This document shows, piece after piece, positions 47,292-59,535 of a stretch of 64,000 bases of DNA. A program made the translations under genes and the position numbers. Every line of letters starts with the position of its first letter. Position 1 is the stretch's first letter. This DNA comes from Magnolia sinica (taxonomy: Eukaryota > Streptophyta > Magnoliopsida > Magnoliales > Magnoliaceae): NCBI RefSeq assembly GCF_029962835.1, contig NC_080583.1, positions 65,829,158 to 65,893,157 on the forward strand, written 5' to 3'. The notes beneath the pieces are model-generated. The model saw nothing but the letters and a program-made list of their open reading frames with translations, was not told where the DNA came from and ran no database searches.

Positions 47292-48368
47292 CTAAAACTC
47301 GTACTTCTCCAGCTTCGCATACAACTGATGTGCGCGGAGGGTCTGCAATGTAACCTCCAAATGCTGCTCATGCTCCTCACGAGTCCTCGAATAGATCAGA
47401 ATGTCATCGATGAAGACTACAACAAACTGATCGAGATACAGACGGAAGACCTCGTTCATCAACTGCATGAACACTGTTAGCGCATTGGTCAGTCCGAAGG
47501 ACATGACCTGAAACTCGAAATGACCATAACGCGTCTTGAATGCTGTCTTTAGAATGTCCTCCTCTCGGACCCGAATATGATGATAACCGGAACACAAGTT
47601 AATCTTCGAAAAGAACTGTGCACCCTGCAGCTGATCGAACAAATCATCAATCCTCAGGAGCGGGTACTTGTTCTTGATCGTGACCTTGTTGAGCTCGCGG
47701 TAATCTACATAGAGCCTCAACGAGTCATCCTTCTTCTTCACAAAGAGTATCGGCGCTCCCCACGGTGAACTGCTCGGACGGATAAAGCCCAACTCGCGCA
47801 ACTCATCCAACTGCTTCTGCAGTTCCCGTAACTCTAATGGTGCCATACGATATGGGGCATTTGAAATAGGCGCAGTACCGGGCACGAGATCAATCTGAAA
47901 CTCAGTGAGTCGACGAGGCGGTAATCCTGGAATCTCCTGAAACACATCGGGAAAATCGCAAACCACAGGCAACTGGTCGATGCTCACCGCTATGGGCTCC
48001 TCTATGGCACAAGACATCAAACAAGACAACGGCTCTCCTCTGGGCTTAGCAATGAACTGGAACTGCTGCAAGCCAGGTATACAAAACGTGACTGTCCTCG
48101 CGGAGCAATCCAATATGGCGTGGTACTCGGCAAGCCAATCCATACCCAGGATGACGTCGAGCTTGGACATCGGCAATGCAAACAAATCGGCAGGCAAAAA
48201 GATATCCCCAACCAGAATGGGGCAAGACAAGCAAAATCGGCCCAACACTGCAATCTTCCCCAAGGGAGTCGATACTATCAACCCCTCACGAGCAGACTCC
48301 AATGGCAAACCAGTCGATCGGCAAAAACTCTCAGCCACAAAAGAATGCGATACACCAGAATCAAACAA
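47292..48368 (-). pseudogene. Tekay protease and reverse transcriptase
   Basis: Retropepsin motif [15 protein letters not shown] and [21 protein letters not shown] motifs [19 protein letters not shown] and [20 protein letters not shown]. This 358-residue stretch is the longest open frame of the element. Confidence 0.92.
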
Positions 48369-48399
48369 TACACGTGCAATGCATGCAGATACTGGAAGT

Positions 48400-49662
48400 A
48401 TACCCTCAACGACTCCTCCAGATGACTGAGGATCCTGCTGGGCCGCATAGAATCGAGCCTGAGCCGGTTGGGGAGGTGCCTGTCCCCTTTGAGCGTGCTG
48501 CTGCTGCTGCTGTCGCTGAGGTGGTCGAAACTGCTGCCTCTACTACTGTGGTCTCGGAGGCTAGTGCTGATGCTACTGCTGAGGTGGCCTCGGTGGTGGG
48601 GGCTGCTGTCGCTGCTGCTGTGGGAGTCTCTGCTGCTGCTGTGGTGGTGGGGGCTGCTGTGGACCTCTCTGCTACTGCTGCTGGGGGCGAGGACACTCCC
48701 ACATACGGTGTCCTGCCGCACCGCACCTAAAACAAGTGCCGGTGAACTGTCTCGGAGGTGGTGCTGGAGGTGGTGCTGGCGCTCGGAAGGCTGGGCGACC
48801 TGTGCGCCTCTGCTGTGGTCGACCCTGCTGGATATCACTGGAAGGAGCCTGCCTCTTCCGATCTCTCCTCTGACCGCGATCAGACTGAGAACCGTCCCAC
48901 TCAGCTCCAAAAATTTAGGCCTTCCGCACCACTTCCTCGAAAGTTGGGAGCTCATGCCCAATAACATGGCCTCGAAGACCGTAACGCAAGCCACCCTCAA
49001 ATCGGCGGGCTCTCCGCTCCTCATCATCCACCAAGTATGGTGCAAATCTGGACAGTGCTACAAAACAAGCGGCATACTGAGCCACTGTTATATCGCCCTG
49101 AACCAAGGCCTCAAACTCCAACCCTCACTGCCATCGGATGTCATCAGGAAAATACTGTCGATCAAACCGATCTACAAAATTCTCTCAAGTCCATACAAAG
49201 TCAGTGCCCGCTGCTCGGGAGACTGACGTCCACCAGTGCTCAGCTTCACCATGAAGGAGAAATACGGCTAATCGGACTCGCCGCTCAGTCGTGCATCCCA
49301 TCGTCTCAAATATCTTCTCTACATCGGCACGCCATCTCTCAGCTATCGCCGGGTCTGGCTCACCCTGAAAATGCGGGGGATCGAGTATTCGAAACTCACA
49401 AAGGAGGGCACTCCTGCGCTGGTGAAACGATAGGGTGTCTGCTCTGCCCTTGAAGTGCAGCCGTCACAGCCTGCAGCATCTGCTATAACTGGGAAGCACT
49501 CACGGATACGGTCGGATCCGTACCGATCTCTGGTGGAGGAGCTGCATCTATAGGCTGGGCAGTAGGAATCTCTAGTGGTGGAGCATGGATCGTAGGTGGT
49601 AGGGCAGGAGCCGCAAGTGGTGGAGCGGGAGTCGATCGAGTCACTCTCCTACGCGGCGGCAT
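48400..49662 (-). pseudogene. Tekay gag with CCHC knuckle and glutamine/proline-rich linkers
   Basis: The minus strand starts MPPRRRVTRSTPAPPLAA at 49662. A CCHC knuckle (CFRCGAAGHRMWEC) lies near 48740-48690, followed by CAG-rich sequence (48490-48680) that would encode glutamine and proline runs. The gag frame is interrupted. Confidence 0.85.
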
Positions 49663-49811
49663 GTCCTACAGAAAAAATCGAAGGCGCCTATCAACTTTGA
49701 AAACTCTCAAAAGCACACTCGTTAAGGGTCGGTATAAGAAATTACTTAGGCTATCCAAACTTAGGACTTAATCATTCATAGCAGACATGTAATGTTGTTC
49801 TTGGTTATTCC

Positions 49812-49833
49812 CGAGTTATGCTCTGATACCAAC
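49812..49833 (-). other. Primer-binding site, initiator tRNA-Met type
   Basis: The minus strand reads TTGGTATCAGAGCATAACTC directly after the LTR boundary at 49837, the classical plant gypsy primer-binding site. Confidence 0.9.
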
Positions 49834-49836
49834 TTC

Positions 49837-52182
49837 TGTCACGCCCCAAACTCGGAAACTGAGCTCACAAAATTCCCGATCGCCGAATCCGGTGCCGACA
49901 GCCTCCGTAGAACCCCATTCTTGGCTCGCAGCGCCCATTCGCCAGGTTCCGATCCTGGGATGCTACGAGGAGGATTTTTAACATCAGTTTGATTCGTAAT
50001 AAGCATAACCAAAGGCATAACCCACAACAACAACCAAAAACTCCATCACATTTCCACTATGATAAAAAACTTTACAAGTACAATGAGTATAAAGGGAAAT
50101 ATAATGATGATGAACAAAAACTCCAAAATGATCTGATAAGTGCTCCTGCCTCAGCGCTGCTGCGATCCAACGTCACTTGCACGTAACGGTCATGCATAAG
50201 CTTATAGAAAGCTTAGAGGGTGGTGTAAGTGCATGCTCAAGGTGGTAATGCAGTTATGCAGTATCAGAGTAATGCGAAACATGCTGATGAATGCCAAGAA
50301 TACCATAGCCGTACCAAGGTCATACGGTGCAAAGCATGAATGATGTCGGCCCTACCAAGGCCATGCAATGCGAAATGCAACTCAAGCATACAAATCCTCA
50401 TCTAAGTCTACATCAATACAACTCAAAATCTGGGATATCACCAGGGTCTAGTACGCTCCAAGCTAGATTGTCGCCCCATCGCGCGCAATAAGGTGAGTGA
50501 AAAAGACCTCACTATCCGCCTGCCAATATTGGGCTCTGCTCGTCAATAGCGGACCCATTCCTCGAGCTGGTCAGACTCAGCCTAGCACTACCCCCTACTC
50601 TCAGGCGGGTAAGGCCGCACCCCCTTCCAACCAACCACGACACAGTGGAAAGCTCAACCGTCTGGTAATCAACACTCGGCGCTCATGCACCCACTCGGTC
50701 TAGATGTTGGAGCAACCTCTTGGTACCATAAGGGTTTAGGGACTTTCACCTAGGGATATCTATAGCACCCCATGTAGAACAATATTTTCAGTATCCAATT
50801 CTGCCAACCACGATACGTCAGTGGAGGCTACGGCCCTGATGTCGCTAGGGCGTATAGTAACCATATCACACAATGCGAATGCATGAATCATACTATTCAG
50901 TCATACAACAATCCTGCACGTATCATGCGCTCATGTAGGGCAACACCCCCTAATCGGGAGCCTCTAAACAATCTGTCCGAAGGCATATGCTATGATCAGT
51001 CACTTCTCATATCAAGCATACATATGATGCGTATGATCATGAATTATGGAGCTATACTACACATGTTATAAAGTAATGCATTATCCTTACAACGCAGATG
51101 GCCTAGACGGCCTACACCCAACAAGTATAGGCCTATCAATGGGCCCTAGGGAGAGTCATAATGTGGACGTTTAACCAACATTGCTCCTAAGGCACGACTG
51201 TCATAAACATCATTACATAAACTATGTTGGGATTGCACATTGCAATGGACCTTAGGTATATCTCATTGGGCCTTCAATACATCAAATGGGCCATATCACA
51301 TGGGCCTTACATTCATCAAATGGGCCGCATTAATGAATCCCACCAACGGGCCTTATGTACATTGCAATGGGCCATAGCCCATGGGCCTTAAAATACATTA
51401 CAATGGGCCTAATCACATGGGCCTTATGTGTATCAAATGGGCCTCACCAATTAGGCCCCATATGCATATCAAATGGGCCTCAACCCATAGGCCCCAATAC
51501 ATTTTTAATGGGCCTTAACCCATGGGCCCCTAATACATCAAATGGGCCTCGACACATGGGCTTTACATATATATCAAAGTGGGCCTCAACCATGGGCCAC
51601 AAGTAAACTAAGATGGGCCTCCCACCACCAGTATATTATATATAATATAATATGTAATATATACATATATAGTACATACAATATTATATATAATATAATA
51701 TTATATATATATATATATATAAATATATATACACACACGTACACACCCACACACGCACGCACATGAACACACCCACCGTCCAGGACGGTGGGGTTAAAAA
51801 TACAAACATCACATGGGCTCCACCGTCCAGGCGGACGGTGGAAATAAAACACATGTCACTGTGGGCTCCATGTGGGGCCCACCATAATGTTTATACTCCA
51901 TCCACCCCGTTGATAAGGTCAAGTAGACCTAGATGAAGGGTGAAAACAAATTTCACCCTGATCCAAAACTTTTGTGGACCCAAAAAAGGGTTTTAAGGGT
52001 AGAGTTCAATTCACACTGTTTCCTATGATGTGGGCCACCTGAGTCTTGGATGGACCTAAAATTTGGAGGGTGGTCCACTGCCCTTAGGGCCCACCATATG
52101 AACGGATTGGATGACAAATAAACATCAAGGTGGGGCCCACGGCTATAGCCATGGGTGGCTGTCCGTCCGCTAGTCCGCACTG

Positions 52183-52273
<91 letters not shown>

Positions 52274-52597
52274 TTCTGAGGTTTTTCTTCAGTGGGGCCC
52301 GTATCAGATGAATCTGACCCAACCGTCGGGTCTCATGGCTTAATACAAACTAAACGAGCCCAATATTGAATATCCTTTGGTGAATAGAAACAATAGGCGA
52401 TTTTCAATGGTAACCACCACGGTTTCCTATGCTATGGCCCACCAGATGCTCAGATCAACTTCATTTTTCGGCTCAACGCCTAAAATGATCCAGGGAATGA
52501 AATGGATGGCATGGGGAATGAAATGGACGGCATGGATCGGATGAATGGATTAGTGGTGGGGCCTGTGTGAGCGGTCCACTTTAAGTTCTAAACCAAA

Positions 52598-52641
<44 letters not shown>

Positions 52642-53900
52642 CATAGCGTCCACCGTCAGGGACGCTGGACGGTCTAAGCACATAAATATCTAAGGTGGGC
52701 CCTGCTCAGGTGGGCCACCACATGCTTAAGTGGTGTGGGTACAATACATATAAGGTGGGCTCCACTTGAAGATGGTTTGGATAAAATACTTGTCTCATGA
52801 TGGGGTCCATTCAAGTGGGCCACACAATCATATCAAGATCTTATAAAAGAAAATGAAATAGAGAGAGAGATAGAGAGAGAGAGATAGGGAGTGGGACACG
52901 CGTGATGGAGGGACCCCGGCACTATGGGCCCTCCCTTGCACTAAATCATACATCAAGTGGGTCCCATTACATGTGGGCCCATTAAATTGAAATCCAACGG
53001 TAGAGATCCCTTCTCCATTAAAATAGACGGTCTAGATGACCCTAGGTATGCAAGGAAAATAAACATCATGATGGGGTCCATGGAGAATGGCCCCATCATG
53101 GAATGATCATGATGATCCAAGTGGGCCATCGGCCACATCTTAGGGTCCAAAGTGAGATCCAAACCATTGATCGGTTGGCCTCACTTGGCCCATAAAAAAA
53201 AGATTAAAACTACCCTATCAAAGCACCCACCGCTTGATCTTCTTGCTCCCTTGGCTTCCTTAGCTCCTTGTGCTTCTCTTTGATGGAGGAAGATGAGAAA
53301 TGGATGGCTAGGATGGGAGATCTAGGGATAGAAAGGTGATCCTCACATATGCATTTTTCTCTCCATGGAATGGCTTAGACGTGAGGAGCTCTTGGGTTGC
53401 TTGGATTCATTGAAAATGAAGGAGAGAGAGAGGGATGGGTGATATGAGATGGAGTGATGGATGGGAGATAGAGGGATGGGAGTGTAAGAGGCTTTTTGAC
53501 TTTTGGGGTTTTTGGTGTAAGAAAGGTATGGGCTTGTAAGATCTTTTTGACTTTTGGGGCTTGCTTGGGAAAGGGTGAAAGGTGATGTATACTTGACATG
53601 ATGGGATGGATTGATGTGACATCTCGTAGTGATTCTCTCAGGTTTTGCAACGCGCAGCATTTTCCTCGCACCTAACGCTGGCCCACATCTCCCGACCAGG
53701 GTATCACCTCGGCGCGCGAGTCGCAGCATTGGAACCGCGGCGACGACGCGGTCGCTAAGGTACAAGTCCTGGGTTGAGTCGACTCTGGTTGACGGCATGA
53801 GAATCAGGGTCGCGTGCAAATACCGGTTAAGGGTCAAAGGTTGTCGGAATTCGACCGCGGAAGTCTATAGAATGGTACGGTCTAGGATACGGGGCTTACA
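49837..53900 (-). repeat. Tekay LTR (5' LTR in the element's sense)
   Basis: The partner of 40968-44962, starting TGTCACGCCCCAAACTCG and ending ACGGGGCTTACA. Confidence 0.95.
52184..52270. repeat. (TA)n microsatellite in the right Tekay LTR
   Basis: About 43 TA units, against about 29 at the matching place in the left LTR. A second TA run (about 52601-52637) is also longer than its partner at 43671. Confidence 0.97.
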
Positions 53901-53905
53901 TGGTG

Positions 53906-54557
53906 TGTGGTAAACCAGCCAATCCACTTCCCAACCGATAGCGGATTGTGTGGTGTACCACACACCAGCTATATAGAGGGTGTAGGTACGTGTCATGCGA
54001 AGATGAGCACTGACACTCCTCGAGCTCCGTGTTGTACAAACGGTTCTAAAGAGACCAAAGTTACATGGGCTCCACAATGATGCATTTATTATATCCACAC
54101 CGTTCATCCATTTTTAAGGATCATTTTATAGCATTATCCAAAAAATGAATCATATCCAAATATCAACTGGACCACACCACAAATAGTAATGGAGATAATG
54201 ATTTTCACCGTTAAAAAATTCGTAGGGCCCACCATACGGTTTATTTTCATTCCAATCTGTTCATAAGGTCACAGAGATCTGAATGAAGAGGAAAAATAAA
54301 TTTCATATTGATCCAAAACTTCTATGACCCCAAAAAGGGTTTCGATGGAAGACGTTCAACTCCCACTGCTGTTTGTATTGTGGTCCACTTGATCATTAGA
54401 TATGTCTTATTTATCATCTCAAGACTTAAGACGAGCTCGCCAAATGGATGGATGGTTTAGATATAACACATACCTCATGATGGGACCCACAGAACGTGCT
54501 GACGTCAGTTTAGTGGATATATAGCTAGTGTGTTGTACACCAACCAATCCGCTTCCC
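53906..54557 (+). mobile_element. Array of foldback MITEs, part 3 and right end of the array
   Basis: The interrupted junction hairpin resumes with GTGTGGTAAACCAGCCAATC. A last unit follows (marker about 54069), and the array ends with ACCAACCAATCCGCTTCCC near 54557. Confidence 0.88.
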
Positions 54558-54564
54558 TTAATTA

Positions 54565-55206
54565 TCCAATTTTAAGGAAGGGTTAAAATGGAGAAAAATT
54601 CAATGGTCCCAGATTTCAAGAATATCACAGGCTTGTTTGGCTGTATCAAATGAAATAATTCTTTTGAATTCATCAGGTGATAGAGCGTAAGTTATGGCAT
54701 TCAAGGCTTGCACTGTTTTCGCTTTTTTGAAGTGTAGTACATAAATAGAATGCAGTTTCTTTCATAGATTTAGTTTCATCACTGCCTAGAACTCCAGACA
54801 TAGGAGGTTTCCATTTGGTTACAGTGGCTTGCCACACGCTTTCATCTAAGGATTTTAAAAAAATCTTCATTCTGGCTTTCCAATATGTATAGTTAGAGCC
54901 ATTAAAAGGTGGTGGCTTGGTAATAGACAAGCTATCGAAATTTGACATAATGAAAGCTTTAGATCTTTAACTAGGAAATAAATTCAAAAAAGAGTAACTT
55001 AGCTTTGATACCACTTGAAAAAGGTGAGCTAACAGTCTTAGGGGGGGAGGATAAGACTATGCCAAATAAAAAATTTACTTGCTGAAATAATAAATAAATC
55101 AGAAATTTTACTAGCATTAGTATTGAAAAATTGATTCAAACTTAGTTCATAAGATGACCTTTGCCCAAAACAAAGTTTTAGGTTGGACAACCTTATTTCA
55201 CGAACA
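54565..55206 (-). mobile_element. Partial Copia retrotransposon, copy 1 (gag start and LTR edge)
   Basis: The gag start MSNFDSLSITKPPPFNGSNY then YWKARMKIFLKSLDESVW is on the minus strand (54948-54673). GCTTTGATACCACTTGA near 55004-55020 is the complement of a TGGTATCAAAGC primer-binding site at an LTR edge. The stretch is a second, overlapping copy of 59130-59760, so two partial copies of one family lie side by side. It is a fossil. Confidence 0.8.
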
Positions 55207-56905
55207 ATTGTAAGGATCAAGATCTCAAACCAAGGGCAACCTTAAGACCTTCAACATACAAAACATTCTCAATTGGAGAAAGATTAGAGAGTTGAACAGG
55301 CCTTTGACCTATGATTCTGCAATTGCTTCCATCACTAAAAGTAACTGATCCATCGTTTACTTTCTTACAGTTGGTAAATAGCTCTTTGTTACCTGTCATA
55401 TGTCTTGAACATCTACTATCCAAGTACCATTTTGAATGGCTAGTGGCTTTGAAGGCTGTGTGGGCTACAAGACATGTAACCTTTGGAACCCATTTCATTT
55501 TAGTTATGAGTTTAGGAGTTCCATTGGTTTTTCTCTGTATTTCGGAATTGAAATTTCTCTACTTTCTATTAACTCCGATTCCGTCTGAGTTGAATTTTAG
55601 AAGCTCTTTGAGTAAGTCCACTATTTTTTTAGCTAAAGGAGGTTTGTTATATCTTTGATTTCTATAGCTGATGGTATTAGAATTAATCTTAGAAACTTGA
55701 AAAGGTTTTAGATTTTTGAACTCATTTTGACCATAGTTTCTTAAAATCTTACCTTTTGAGTTTGAGGATTCTCTTTTTACAAATATAGGAGATGCATTTT
55801 TATTTTTCATAGAATTATCTTTGATATAGCCTAGACCTAATTTGTCGCCGCATTTTCTGGATGAGGTTAACAGTTTTTCCAGCTTTAGGTCTCCGTGAGC
55901 ATATCTCCAAGTATCCTTAGAACTCAAAAGAGGAGAAACTTCGAGTTTTAAATTCTTATTTTCAATTCTGAGTTTTTCTAACTCTGAAGTCTTGAAATTT
56001 AAGTCTAGTTTTGTTTTTTTCAAAACAATCTGAAAGATGAGATTTTTCCAAAACATTATTTTCAAGATCTTTATTCACCACCCCAAGTATAGGGTCGCGA
56101 TGTAGTAATAATCTCGGTAAGACCGAGGTCGAATCCACAGGGACTGATCCTTGTATGCAATCTAAAAGTAACTTAAACTAGAACTAGGTGAAGATATAAT
56201 CTAATTCAAGGAGAATTAAGGGAATAAGTGTGAATTTAATTAACTAAAATTTGTAAAATTCAAAGGTGGGAAACTAGGGTTTCCTAGGATCTACTTGTAG
56301 AGACCAGGGAGATCTATGCTTGATTCATGAACACAACTGGATTCAGAGTCCCATCTTCATCCAGTTGGAGGATATAACCATAAAAGTCAAATCTAAACTT
56401 CCTTTAATCCAATTTTCATGAGATGAGAGGTATGAGAATTAGAATTGATTCCATCACAGAACCATGCCCCATAAGACAAAGTAAACAACATAATTTAACT
56501 AATCCACATCCAATCTGAGAGAGTTATGAACGTAGGGAAGGATTCCATCATCCAACCATGTCTATGAGACGATGGTGAACAACAGGGTTCCTACGACCAT
56601 AACCTCAGTACATGTATAGAAAATACTCAAAGCTATCGCAGATCTATTGTAATTTAAGTCACAACAAACAATTAAAAACTATGAATATTCCATATAATCA
56701 AACTATAATAAAAGAGAGTTCTTTAAACATAATCAAAGTATAGAAAAACACCCAATCACGCTACAAGCTTCACCTCTTAGCCCTAGCTAAGAGGTTTAGC
56801 TCATCATGGACATGATGAAACTAAAGGCTCTTAAAGGAAAAACAGAAACAAAGCAAACCAAAGAGGAAGGAAGGAAGGAAGGTTAATGAAGGTTGGCCAT
56901 GATCC

Positions 56906-56954
<49 letters not shown>

Positions 56955-59480
56955 TCACCTCCTTGCTCACATCCCAAAAAGATGATCTATCTCTGTCTTT
57001 CTCTCTCCCTTTTATAGAGAGCAAGGGCGGTGGAGAGGAGAGGCTCCTGGAGTTGGTGGAGGAGGTTCTTTACGCAGCAAGGGCGGTGGAGGCTTCCGCA
57101 CATTATGTGCAGCGCAAAAACGCAGCTCAAATTGCGTTTGAATGGATTTTTTAGCCAGTAGACGTCCAAGAAACTAATTTTGGCTCAATGGTTGGGGTAA
57201 AGACCCTGCCAGAGCTTTTGGACGGTTCAGATCAGAGATTCGAACATCACCTAGGTCGTACAACGCCTTGCAACGTCCGAAAAAACTGGACGTGCATAAG
57301 GTGCGAATCTGCCTACGCTACGATGCTCGATGGGTTCCACAGTGATGTTTTTGGAGAAATCCACAACGTTCATTGGATTCCTGGCGAAATTTTAGTAAAA
57401 AAGGATTGGTTTTGGTCGAGTCTTGGTGCGATCCATTGCATCAAATCAACTCGATGTCCATCCTACGTTTTCTGGCGATCCACATGTGTACGTGCCCAAG
57501 GGACCAAAAGGAAAGTATGGCCAGGGTCTTGGCCACCCTATGGAGCAGATGGACGGTCCAGATCAGCGATCCGGATGATGGGTGGGGCCCACTAAGCAAC
57601 CCGGCCAGATCGGCCGCTAGGATTCCTGCGCGAGATGGGTTGGGTCAGCCCGACTTTGACTGGGCTGCCCGACCAGTGCACATCCAATGCACATGTATTG
57701 TGCGCACACAGCTCCCCACTTGGGGTCCATCGTGATGTAGATGACAAATCTGCTCCGTCCATCCATTTCCTCATTTGATTTCAGGGGTTAAGACCAAAAT
57801 TGAAGCATATCCAGAGATCAAGTGGGCCCTAAATCGCTGATATGTGGGCTGATGTGTCCGTTGGGCCACTGCCAGAGGGATCCAAGAGCTAAATTTCGAC
57901 GTGTACAGTTAATTAGGGTCCTCAGGCCAGATATAAAGTTTCGAGCCAAACAGATGGTGAGAACCTTGTGATCTTGCATTTAGGATGACTTTCAGGCCTC
58001 TTGGACTTGATTTTCTCGGATCTTTGGCATGTAAATTCTTCAATCTTGGTCCCCTGGGGTCCGTCCCTTGCCTTGGTGACTTCTAAGTGTTAATTACATG
58101 TTTTTAGCGGCATTTTTCAGTCCAGGCTCCTAAATTCACCTTGCAACACAAATACGAGTAAAATAGGCCGTTAAACAGTATCATGTTCATAAATTTAGGT
58201 AATAACTGGGGTCTAATATGTAATATTTGACCCTCAACATTCTTCTTTTAACTTAAGATATTTTTCTTTTTGAATTTTTAGTTTGACAGCAATTTTACAA
58301 CTTTCCTTGTATAGGGCATTATAGGCGTCTTGAAGATCATCTTCATTCCCATTTTCAGGGTCACTCCTGAGATTTTCATAATCAGATAAGCTATAGCTAT
58401 TTGAAGAGGTGACTCTGACTATAGTCATTAGGGTTTTTACATCATTTGCATTTTCTTGTTTTGATTCATTAGACTCAGAAGAACTTTCAGAGCCGGATGA
58501 TTCATTCCAAGTAACTAACATACCCTTTCCTTTTGACTTATCCCTTTTTTGACATTTATTCGTCAAGTGCCCATATTCATAGCAGTTGAAACATTGACTG
58601 TCCTTTACAGATTTCTAAGACTTAGTTTTTCATTTTCTTTTATTAAATGATTTTTTAAAATATGATCTTTTCTTATTTTTGAAAATTCTGTAAAATTTCT
58701 TAGCAAGTAAAGTCATATCATCTTCTATATCTTCAACATCAGAATTAACACAATTTTTTTTTTTTGAAGCATATTTAGACAATTTAAGAGCAATGGACTT
58801 ACCTTTAGGAGCTTTAAAATTTAACTCATACATTTAGAGATAACCAACTAACTCCTCAACCTTCATTTAATCTATGTCTCTTAATTCCTGAATGACAGTT
58901 ACTTTAGAATTGAATATCTTAAGAAGAGATCACAGTATTTTTGCACAGACCTTGCCTTCTGAGATTTCATCTCTTAAAACCCTCATGGAATTTAATATAT
59001 CATTTAGTTTCATATAAAAGTCCATGAAAGTTTCATTTTCTTTCATAAGAATTTCTTCGAATCTTGTAGTAAGGATTTGAACTTTTGATTTCTTGATTAT
59101 AAAAGTTCCTTCATGTGTCATTTCAAGAATATCCTAGGCTTATTTGACTATATCATATAAAATAATTCTCTTGAATTCATTAGGTGATAGAACACAAGTT
59201 ATGGCATTTAAGGCCTTAACATTTACACTACTTTCGCTTTTCTGAGGTGTAGTTGATAAATAGAATGCAATTTCTTTCATAGATTTAGTTCCATCACTGC
59301 CTAGAATTTTAAACATAAGAGGTTTCTATTTGGTTATAATGGCTTATCACACGCTTTCAACTAAGAATTTTTTTTTTTTAAATCCTTATTCTGCCTTTCC
59401 AATATGCATAATTAGAGTCATCAAAAGGTGGTGGCCTGGTAATAGACAAGCTATCAAAATTTGACATAATGAAAGTTCTA
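55207..59480 (-). mobile_element. Partial Copia retrotransposon, copy 2: gag, knuckle and protease start
   Basis: Gag start near 59468 (MSNFDSLSI), gag body (TRFEEILMKENETFMDFYMK near 59070), a CCHC knuckle (CFNCYEYGHLTNKC near 58600-58555), an acidic/serine linker (58500-58240), and, beyond the inserted solo LTR, a lysine-rich stretch (56065-55559) and the protease-side block SKWYLDSRCSRHMTGNKELF (55430). Integrase, RT and RNase H are not in the window. The copy is broken. Confidence 0.82.
56072..58239. mobile_element. Solo LTR of the Athila family, inside the Copia gag region
   Basis: CACCCCAAGTATAGGGT, GACCGAGGTCGAATCCACAG, the CAGTTGGA(A/G)GATATAACC block, CACCTCTTAGCCCTAGCTAA and the end TTTGACCCTCAACA follow the Athila LTRs at 24717 and 37616 from start to end. 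Flanks ATCTT (56067-56071) and TTCTT (58240-58244) are a near-match target duplication. It is clearly more diverged from those LTRs than they are from one another. A (CT)n run lies near 56900-56958. Confidence 0.88.
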
Positions 59481-59535
59481 GATCTTTAACGCAGGAAATA
59501 AATCCAAAAAAGAGCAACTTAGCTTTGATACCACT

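Larger units (their letters stand above)
40968..53900 (-). mobile_element. Tekay/Del-type Ty3/gypsy chromovirus (fossil)
   Basis: Two very long LTRs (40968-44962 and 49837-53900) enclose about 4.9 kb of gag-pol on the minus strand. Flanks TAGTG and TGGTG are a near-match 5-bp target duplication; undisturbed array units have GCTGGTGTGTGG at this place, confirming the junction. The primer-binding site next to the right LTR is of the initiator tRNA-Met type. Long LTRs, a proline/glutamine-rich gag with one CCHC knuckle and a chromodomain-like end of integrase all fit Tekay/Del. The pol frame is broken in several places. LTR rows compared by eye differ at about one to three bases per 60, so it is of similar age to or younger than the Athila element. 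Confidence 0.95.

Noticed and set aside
48468-49226. Long leucine-rich open frame on the plus strand opposite Tekay gag
   Set aside because: Antisense reading of CAG-rich gag linker; leucine runs are compositional.
57188-57735. Two overlapping frames of 120-135 codons in the Athila-family solo LTR
   Set aside because: They lie within LTR sequence and match no known family; the GC-rich part of the LTR explains their length.
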